NCBI GenBank assembly: GCA_018713505.1
Contig: DVOL01000017.1
Location: 1-12,735, forward strand
Source: Faeciplasma avium
GTDB taxonomy: Bacteria; Bacillota; Clostridia; Oscillospirales; Ruminococcaceae
Length of the DNA: 12,735 nt
Direction of reading: 5' to 3'
Below the pieces are notes generated by a model, which saw nothing but the letters and a program-made list of their open reading frames with translations, had not been told where the DNA came from and did no database searches. Positions within the stretch are counted from its first letter, which is position 1. Each line of letters starts with the position of its first letter. The translations under genes and the position numbers were made by a program. This document shows positions 7,619-12,735 of the stretch, piece by piece.

Positions 7619-7647
7619 ATTATACACCATTTTAAGGTCAAACACAA
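7619..7647 (-). promoter_or_regulatory. Promoter of the elaA-bioY-lipoprotein operon
   Basis: Minus strand: -35 TTGTGT (7647-7642, 3/6), 17-bp spacer, -10 TATAAT (7624-7619, perfect). The start would be near 7612, giving a ~30-nt leader to the TTG start at 7582. No inverted repeat resembling a biotin-repressor operator is evident at the promoter. Confidence 0.65.
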
Positions 7648-7735
7648 GTGCTGGGAGGCAACAGATGATGATTCATGGGGGATAAATTGCTCCGCCGTGA
7701 AGCCGCTTTTTCGCAGCTTGCGGGAATCCCCGCCT
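7648..7735. other. Gene-free spacer upstream of the elaA promoter
   Basis: No credible coding sequence. It contains a small hairpin, GCGGG (7720-7724) with CCCGC (7729-7733), directly beside the large inverted-repeat element. Nothing else is recognised. Confidence 0.4.
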
Positions 7736-7899
7736 GTGCAAAGTGAGCTGCCACGGCTTCAGCCGTGGCTGAGGGATTGCCCTTTAAAAGAAAAGCCCTC
7801 CCGCAAGCTCTCAGGCATTGAATAGGGCAGGCTCTTAAGAAGTCCCCAAAAAAAGGGGGGCAATCCCTCAGTCGGCACTGCCGACAGCTCACTTTGCAC
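7736..7899. repeat. 164-bp inverted-repeat element, four-way-junction fold
   Basis: Two arms are inverted copies. The left arm (7736-7782) reads GTGCAAAGTGAGCTG, then hairpin CCACGGCTTCAGCCGTGG, then CTGAGGGATTGCCC. The right arm (7899-7858, minus strand) reads GTGCAAAGTGAGCTG, then hairpin TCGGCAGTGCCGA, then the same CTGAGGGATTGCCC. Outer (15 bp) and inner (14 bp) stems are perfect. The side hairpins differ in sequence, yet each is self-complementary. The ~75-base centre holds GCCCT/AGGGC and little else; no transposase is present. From memory, similar AATCCCTCAG...CAGCTC palindromes are scattered through gut Clostridia genomes, so a REP/MITE-like element is likely. Confidence 0.7.
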
Positions 7900-7940
7900 G
7901 AAGGGGAGGCGCTGCACCCTGCCGTAATTTCCGGCCTCGC

Positions 7941-7971
7941 ATTTTGTCGAAAAAGAATTTTTCGACAAAAT
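7941..7971. repeat. Perfect 14-bp AT-rich hairpin
   Basis: ATTTTGTCGAAAAA (7941-7954) and TTTTTCGACAAAAT (7958-7971) pair exactly around a GAA loop. It is 3 bases from the next hairpin and lies just downstream of the likely permease terminator on the minus strand. It may act as a second, back-up terminator or RNA 3'-end stabiliser. Confidence 0.65.
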
Positions 7972-7974
7972 GGA

Positions 7975-8003
7975 GGGGCAGACGACATTCTGTCGTCTGC
8001 CCC
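7975..8003 (-). terminator. Likely terminator of the sugar ABC importer operon
   Basis: GGGGCAGACGACA (7975-7987) and TGTCGTCTGCCCC (7991-8003) form a perfect 13-bp GC-rich stem with a 3-nt loop, about 37 bases after the last permease stop. On the minus strand it is followed by TCCATTTTGTCG, a moderately U-rich tail, and then by another strong hairpin. Confidence 0.7.
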
Positions 8004-8039
8004 CAATTCAAGTATTAACCTTTTATGCCTAAGCCGCCT

Positions 8040-9254
8040 TTATCCTACCAGACCCGAACGCTCAAGACCCTCGGTAAAGTGCTTCTGGAGGAAGCAGTAC
8101 ATGACGAGGATGGGAGCGATGGTGAGCAGGCAGCCGGACTCCAGCCAAACAATCTTCTTTCTCGTACCGACCTGAGCGCCGTTGAAGAGCGTCTGGTCGA
8201 GGGTGGCGGAGAGCTTCTGGAGAGCAAGAGCAACGGTGTGGTTGCTGTAGAAGAAGGTAGAGCTGATGTAATAGTCGTTCCAGTACCATACTATCGAGAA
8301 GAGGAATACCGTCAGGAATGCGGAGGAGGCGTTGGGCACCATGACCCTTATGAAGGTCTTGAACGGGCCGCAGCCGTCTAAGTAGGCGGCGTCCTCAAGC
8401 TCCTTGGGAAGTCCCTTGAAGAACTGACGGAAGATGAGTATGTAAAGTCCCGACTTGATACCGTTTGCCAGAATCGCCGGAGCGTACATGACAATCGGGT
8501 TGTTGATAAGCGAGATGTAGTGAGAGCCGTCAAGCTCGGCTGTCGATATGTTCATTCCAAGGAAGGTTGTAGCTCCCGCATTGAAGGCGAATCCTACAAG
8601 ACCTGCACACTTGAAGTATGCCCACTGGAGATATACCGGGATAACGGTTATCTGCGGAGGAACGATTATCTGCATGATTACTATCGCAAAGAGCAGGCCC
8701 TTGAACTTGAAGTTGAATCTTGCGAAGCCGTAGCCGGTTACCGCACAGACGACTACCGACATCAGCGAGCAGACCAGGTTCAAAACTACGGTGTTCAAAA
8801 GCGTGGGTCCGAAGTCCATCGTTTCCCAGACATCAATGATGTTGGAGAGCGTCAGGCTCTTTGGCAGCCAGATTACCGAGGGGTCGGTCATCTGAGCGGA
8901 GGGACGGAACGCCGTCGATACCATGTAGATAAGGGGATAGAGGATTACAAAGCAGAGTCCGAACAGGATAAGGAATCTGAATATCGGCCATACCTTCTCG
9001 ATTATCCTCTTGCGGCGAAGATACCTTAGATGCTCCGGGGTCATCTGTCTGGGGTCCAGAGTACCTGCCTTCTTTGCGGCTCTGTACTTTTTCTCCCTCT
9101 CCCTGAGTCTCTTGGCTCTTTCCTTGTTAAATTCCTTTTCGAGCTTCGCCTGGCTCTTTTCCTTGGGAGCCTTGGGCGGCTTAGGAGGCTTTGGCGCTTT
9201 TACCTTTGCAGGCTTAGGCTCTTTTACCTTTTCCTTTGCTAAATCTTTTGCCAC
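8040..9254 (-). CDS. Carbohydrate ABC importer permease, MalG-like, with basic N-terminal tail, 404 aa
   Basis: An inner-membrane permease of a sugar importer (MalG/LplC-YtcP type). After a cytoplasmic tail there is a first helix (~91-112, IFRFLILFGLCFVILYPL), the family's STAFRP and IWLPKSLTLSNI segments (~113-140), further helices, and the EAA loop that contacts the ATPase: ELEDAAYLDGCGPFKTFIRVMVP (~285-307). The C-terminus FTEGLERSGLVG is typical. The first ~90 residues are unusual: Lys/Pro/Ala-rich (KAPKPPKPPKAPKEK), then a charged, probably helical stretch (~35-85). MalG-type permeases usually begin within a few tens of residues of the first helix. The start is GTG at 9254, chosen because AAAGGAGGG lies 6 bases before it and no better start exists. 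The ribosome site overlaps the stop codon of the preceding permease. It is the last gene of the operon. The substrate cannot be read from the sequence. Confidence 0.92.
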   Translation of the reverse strand: MAKDLAKEKVKEPKPAKVKAPKPPKPPKAPKEKSQAKLEKEFNKERAKRLREREKKYRAAKKAGTLDPRQMTPEHLRYLRRKRIIEKVWPIFRFLILFGLCFVILYPLIYMVSTAFRPSAQMTDPSVIWLPKSLTLSNIIDVWETMDFGPTLLNTVVLNLVCSLMSVVVCAVTGYGFARFNFKFKGLLFAIVIMQIIVPPQITVIPVYLQWAYFKCAGLVGFAFNAGATTFLGMNISTAELDGSHYISLINNPIVMYAPAILANGIKSGLYILIFRQFFKGLPKELEDAAYLDGCGPFKTFIRVMVPNASSAFLTVFLFSIVWYWNDYYISSTFFYSNHTVALALQKLSATLDQTLFNGAQVGTRKKIVWLESGCLLTIAPILVMYCFLQKHFTEGLERSGLVG

Positions 9255-9267
9255 TTAAATCCCTCCT

Positions 9268-10272
9268 TTATACTTCGTAGTAAACAAACTTGTTTACTAT
9301 CGGCAGGACGATTCCGAGGGCGAGTATTACAATCAGGAAGTACGCCCACGCCATTGCCGCCGAGTAGCCGTGGTTCCATGCCGAGGCCTGCTGAAGGACC
9401 AGCGCCATGACTCCGTTGGCGGGATCTATGAAGGAATCAACTATGGTGTAGATTAGGTTTGCTATAATCATCGGGCTGATGTAGGGAAGGGTTATCTTCC
9501 AGAAGAACTCCCAGCCGGTAGCTCCCTCTATCTGAGCAGCCTCCTTGGCTGAGAACGGTATGTTCTGCAGCGCCGCAAGGAAGATGATTATCTGAATACC
9601 CGAGTTCCATACGAGGTTGAATATATCGCTCGTGATGAGTGATATGACCTCGGTTACACTGTCGCTTATGTTGTAGACTCCTAGGAATCTAAGAAGAGCG
9701 CCTGCCATGTCGGTTTCAAACATGGTGGAGAACTGGTCTGCACCGCCGGCATAGCCGGAGGAGTCCATATCGCCGTTGATGATGCTCATAACGGGTCCTG
9801 TCGCTATGATAACCGGCAGGAAGAATACCGCTCTTGCAAAGGTCCTTCCTCTGAACTTCTGGTTCAGGATTACCGCAATAAATATCGAGAAGATGATAAT
9901 AAGCGGGGTCTTCCAAAGGGTGTCCTTGAGGACAGCCAGAAGTGCGTCTACATAATCGGTGTCCTTGGTGAAGGTGTCAATGTAGTTTTGGATGCCTATA
10001 AACTTCAGCTGCATCGCTCCCAGCGTTATCGAGGTCTCGTTCAGCGAGTAGATAAACGAAACGATAAGCGGCTTTATGAAGAAGTAGATGGTGCCGATTA
10101 TCCATATCGCAAGGAAGCCGTAGCCGTAGACCATTTTGCGTCTTTCGTAGGAAATCTTAAGTCCCTTCGGCTTTTTCTCCTTAGGTCCGCTCGCAGCCTT
10201 GGGAGCCTTGGGAGCCTTTGGAGCTACAGGCTTTTTTGATGCCTTGACCGTGGCATTTGCATTTTCAGCCAT
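9268..10272 (-). CDS. Carbohydrate ABC importer permease, MalF/LplB-like, with Pro/Ala/Lys tail, 334 aa
   Basis: Partner permease of the MalG-like protein encoded 13 bases downstream; the two would form the heterodimeric membrane channel. Seen: a first helix (~49-72), a segment around FIGIQNYIDTF (~91-101) typical of the MalF/UgpA group, several helices, and the EAA loop SAKEAAQIEGATGWEFFWKITLP (~241-263). The N-terminus (residues 1-45) is a basic low-complexity tail with repeated APK units (VAPKAPKAPKA, ~16-26), encoded by 9-bp near-repeats. A comparable but longer tail is present on the second permease. The ATG at 10272 shares one base with the stop of the DUF5696 gene (TAATG), and AAGGAGG lies 9 bases before it, so translation is coupled. 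No ATPase gene is in the window. Confidence 0.92.
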   Translation of the reverse strand: MAENANATVKASKKPVAPKAPKAPKAASGPKEKKPKGLKISYERRKMVYGYGFLAIWIIGTIYFFIKPLIVSFIYSLNETSITLGAMQLKFIGIQNYIDTFTKDTDYVDALLAVLKDTLWKTPLIIIFSIFIAVILNQKFRGRTFARAVFFLPVIIATGPVMSIINGDMDSSGYAGGADQFSTMFETDMAGALLRFLGVYNISDSVTEVISLITSDIFNLVWNSGIQIIIFLAALQNIPFSAKEAAQIEGATGWEFFWKITLPYISPMIIANLIYTIVDSFIDPANGVMALVLQQASAWNHGYSAAMAWAYFLIVILALGIVLPIVNKFVYYEV

Positions 10273-12735
10273 TATCTTAAGCCTCCTTCGTCAACATAAT
10301 CTTGATAGTTGTAGGTCTCTCCGCCGACTGTTATCACTCCGGTGTCAAGGTCTACGGTGGTGACAACGCCGTTTGAATAGGTGGTTGTTATAACCGAGCC
10401 GTCGACGACATATCCTGTCATCTCAGCGTCCGAAACCTTGCTCAAAACTGCGTTTGCCAGCTTGTATTCGCCTGCGCACTGCTCGAGCCAGCCCTCATAG
10501 GTGGCGTAGTAGAGACCTGCGTAGTCGGTATTAACAAGCTTTGTCGCCTCGTTGTAGATAAAGTCATACTTTATGTTCGAGCCGGAGGCTATCGCCTTTA
10601 GGAACAGAGTCTTGGAGTCCGCCGAGCCGTTTATAGCCTCTGTCGAGTAGTCGACATAGCCGTGAAGCACCATCTGGACAAAGGGAATGTCGGCGTCTGT
10701 AATCTTGAACTGGCTGGACTGAAGCGGAAGGTCGATTATAGCGTCCACATAGGGGATGAGGTATGCGTTGGGAGCCTCCGCTATTATCTTGTTCTGAGTT
10801 GTGCTGGCCTTGACAGAATTGAAGTAATCTACGATGTACTGAGCGGTGACGCCTCTGTTTGTGTGATTCTTAGTGGAGAAGTCAGACCAGAGCGCCGAGG
10901 CTATCGAGCCAAGCCCGACGCCGGGAAGGTCATACTTTGCCATGTTCTTTGTGACCTTGGTGGAGAGCTTGTTTATCGACCTCGGGGACAGAAGCGCAGA
11001 TGCGACTCCCGGCTGAGGCGTGCCGTAGGCTAGGTTGTAGTCGTACGGTCTTGCGTAGGACCTGGATACCCTGTAGGCGGTGTTGAACAGAGTCATGAAG
11101 CCGTTTCCGCCCGACTTGAAGGTGAAGCCGTCTATAGAGCCGTAGAGCATGATGCTGTTGGAATTGCAGTACTCTATGAAGTCCTTTAGGTCGCCCTTTC
11201 CGCCGACGCAGCCTGCAACCGAGTCTGCGGTGTCAATCTTGTCGGACATGGAGTCGTTTGTCCAGTCGTTGTAGTTTACTACCAGCTGCTCGACTCCCAT
11301 CTCCTTTAGCTTGGAGGTTATCTCGGTGGCCTGCTCGAAGGTGGTGTAGGCGGTCTTGATGTCTACCGGGATTCCTAGAATCGACTTGGACTTGAGAGTT
11401 CCGCCGTAGTAGTTTACAAAGAGCGGAGCGTAGTTCTCGGTGGTCTTCTTTGTTAGACCCTCCTCTATGAGATAGTCACGGTAAACCTTGGCTACATCAA
11501 TGTAGGGAACGGTCTCCTCCTCGCTGGAAATGGGATAGTACCTTACCGATACCTCGTCTACGGGTATGGTGCCGTCTCCCGACTCGAACATGATGATGCT
11601 GGACTCGCCAGCCATCTGGTAGTTGTCGCTGGAGCGGAGGATGAAGGAGAAGTAGCAGTAGTTGTAGCCGCACTGGTCGTTTTTGTTGTTTGCGACCGCT
11701 GCGTTTGCCTTGGCGAAGGTGTCGCCCTCGTCGGCTATCATTACAAGGCCGTTATTTCCCTTGACCATAGCCATGACCGGCATTATGATGCTCTCGCCGG
11801 TGTCAGCCTGAAGCTCTCTTACTGCGGTGACATCCCTTCCGTAGATGTACTCGGAGTAGTTGGTGTAGTTGGACTTGCCGTTGTTAAGCTCGATTACAGC
11901 ACCCGAGCCGTCCGGGATTATCATGTAGCCGGTATCGTCCTGAGTTGCGGCTCCCATGAACGGGCAGATTGCAAGCTCGGTGAGGATTTTAACATCGGTC
12001 TCGCTCTCCTCGGCGCTGACGCCCTCCTCGTAGCCGGACCTCTCGACTATCTCGTCGGTCTTGACATAGACCCTGAGATAATCGTCCTCCAAAACGAAGT
12101 GGACGGGCAGGCTGACATCTACATCCCTTATGCTGTAGGTGATCTTTACGCCGTTGTCGGTTATCTCGAACTCGGTGTTCTCCTTCTGGGTCGACTGACG
12201 GTAGGAGTAAAGATAGCTTGAGGAAATTATAAGGTCGGTTGCGTTGCCGTACATTACGGCGATGTTTGAATATCTGTTCTGCTTGACGGAGGGCTTGCTT
12301 GTAGCGTCGTCGAGCATGGCGTTTACGCAGTTGGACCAGCTTATGAAGCCGGTTTCCTTGACATAAAGGCCTATCCTCTCAAATTCCCTGTCAAGATAGA
12401 GTATGAATCTGTCGTTCTCGGCTGCTACCTCACAGCGAGCAATCTCCTCCTCATCGGAGACAAACTTGGCAGGAGTGTCCTCATCGTCCTCCTCCGATTC
12501 ACCGTCCTCCTCGGGGGCTTCCTCATCCTCTGCAGGGGTCTCATCCTCTGCAGGGGTCTCATCCTCTGCAGGAGCCTCATCCTCTGCGGGAGCCTCATCC
12601 TCTGCGGGGGTCTCGCCCTCTGCGGGAGCCTCGCCCTCTGCGGGAGTCTCGCCCTCTGCGGGAGTCTCGCCCTCTGCGGGAGCCTCGCCCTCTGCGGAAG
12701 CCTCGCCCTCTGCGGGAGTCTCGCCCTCTGTGGGA
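10272..12735 (-). CDS. DUF5696-type protein with acidic repeat linker, N-terminus outside window
   Basis: The frame is open to the window edge; 820 residues are visible. The ATG at 12317 is internal: 139 more codons precede it without a stop, and they hold both the linker and the start of the conserved domain. In order: ~71 residues of PAE(G/D)E(T/A) repeats, an acidic tract (EEDGESEEDDEDTP), then a beta-rich region starting VAAENDRFILYLDREFERI...ISWSNC, typical of DUF5696, with the motif IIPDGSGAVIELNNGK (~273-285). From about residue 413 (DVAKVYRDYLIEEG) a barrel-like, glycosidase-resembling part follows (VEQLVVNYNDW, SIDGF, VGLGSIASALWSDF, IIAEAPNAY). DUF5696 proteins are often encoded beside sugar ABC permeases, as here, but their activity is not established. 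A secreted or surface protein is likely; its signal peptide would be outside the window. Confidence 0.85.
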   Translation of the reverse strand, partial: PTEGETPAEGEASAEGEAPAEGETPAEGETPAEGEAPAEGETPAEDEAPAEDEAPAEDETPAEDETPAEDEEAPEEDGESEEDDEDTPAKFVSDEEEIARCEVAAENDRFILYLDREFERIGLYVKETGFISWSNCVNAMLDDATSKPSVKQNRYSNIAVMYGNATDLIISSSYLYSYRQSTQKENTEFEITDNGVKITYSIRDVDVSLPVHFVLEDDYLRVYVKTDEIVERSGYEEGVSAEESETDVKILTELAICPFMGAATQDDTGYMIIPDGSGAVIELNNGKSNYTNYSEYIYGRDVTAVRELQADTGESIIMPVMAMVKGNNGLVMIADEGDTFAKANAAVANNKNDQCGYNYCYFSFILRSSDNYQMAGESSIIMFESGDGTIPVDEVSVRYYPISSEEETVPYIDVAKVYRDYLIEEGLTKKTTENYAPLFVNYYGGTLKSKSILGIPVDIKTAYTTFEQATEITSKLKEMGVEQLVVNYNDWTNDSMSDKIDTADSVAGCVGGKGDLKDFIEYCNSNSIMLYGSIDGFTFKSGGNGFMTLFNTAYRVSRSYARPYDYNLAYGTPQPGVASALLSPRSINKLSTKVTKNMAKYDLPGVGLGSIASALWSDFSTKNHTNRGVTAQYIVDYFNSVKASTTQNKIIAEAPNAYLIPYVDAIIDLPLQSSQFKITDADIPFVQMVLHGYVDYSTEAINGSADSKTLFLKAIASGSNIKYDFIYNEATKLVNTDYAGLYYATYEGWLEQCAGEYKLANAVLSKVSDAEMTGYVVDGSVITTTYSNGVVTTVDLDTGVITVGGETYNYQDYVDEGGLR
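12523..12735 (-). repeat. 18-bp in-frame tandem repeat array (11 full units plus a partial one)
   Basis: Plus-strand unit TC(A/G)(T/C)CCTCTGC(A/G)GG(A/G)G(T/C)C repeats without gaps from 12523 to the window edge. It encodes PAEDE(T/A) in the five units nearest the folded domain and PAEGE(T/A) in the rest, with one Ser variant (unit 10) and one Thr variant at the edge. The period is a multiple of three, so unit gain or loss changes linker length without a frameshift. The array continues beyond the window. Confidence 0.95.

Noticed and set aside
7638..8006. Minus-strand frame across the hairpin-rich intergenic region
   Set aside because: It crosses all the inverted repeats and yields a Cys/Arg/Ser-rich sequence with no ribosome site or family match.
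8520..9029. 169-residue plus-strand frame
   Set aside because: Antisense shadow of the MalG-like permease; composition typical of reversed membrane-protein codons.
10272..12317. Start of the DUF5696 gene at the ATG at 12317
   Set aside because: The same frame continues without a stop to 12735, encoding the first conserved part of the domain and the repeat linker; no ribosome site precedes 12317.
12523..12735. CRISPR array or spacer-like structure
   Set aside because: The 18-bp units are contiguous with no spacers and keep an open reading frame; it is a coding repeat.

Overview
This looks like a piece of a Gram-positive (Firmicutes) chromosome, most likely a gut Clostridia/Oscillospiraceae-type organism. 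The reasons are strong AAGGAGG-type ribosome sites, GTG and TTG starts, lipobox lipoproteins in place of periplasmic proteins, an ECF-type biotin S component (BioY), and a DUF5696 protein encoded beside sugar ABC permeases. This is inference from gene content; no marker gene is present.

Layout. (A) 1-499, + strand: the 3' part of an AraC-family regulator, cut by the window edge. (B) 500-826: a convergent intergenic region with hairpins and one terminator-like structure for each direction. (C) 827-4746, - strand: a two-gene export unit, an HlyD/MacA-like adaptor lipoprotein followed by a 942-residue double-FtsX permease, behind a good extended -10 promoter (4877-4905). No ABC ATPase is encoded with it. 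(D) 4976-7582, - strand: a tightly packed three-gene operon, elaA-type acetyltransferase, bioY and a lipoprotein with a CBM35/6-like module plus a GH26-like barrel, behind a promoter with a perfect TATAAT (7619-7647). (E) 7648-8039: a gene-free, hairpin-rich stretch with a large inverted-repeat element that can fold as a four-way junction, then two tandem perfect hairpins, one of them the likely terminator of the next operon. (F) 8040-12735, - strand: the end of a carbohydrate ABC importer operon: a DUF5696 protein (open to the window edge), then two MalF/MalG-like permeases. The substrate-binding protein, and probably the start of the operon, lie outside the window.

How the parts fit. Region F is a sugar uptake locus whose ATPase is absent here, as is common for Firmicutes importers that share one MsmK/MsmX-type ATPase. 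The DUF5696 protein has a long acidic repeat linker ahead of its folded part, and both permeases carry unusual Lys/Pro/Ala-rich N-terminal tails. The GH26-like lipoprotein in D keeps the fold and the nucleophile-position glutamate but has lost the His-Glu of the acid/base motif, so it may bind a glycan rather than cut it.

The most interesting items are the GH26-like probable pseudoenzyme, the four-way-junction repeat with covarying side stems, the paired basic permease tails, and the acidic 18-bp repeat array. No defence system, CRISPR, tRNA or rRNA was seen.
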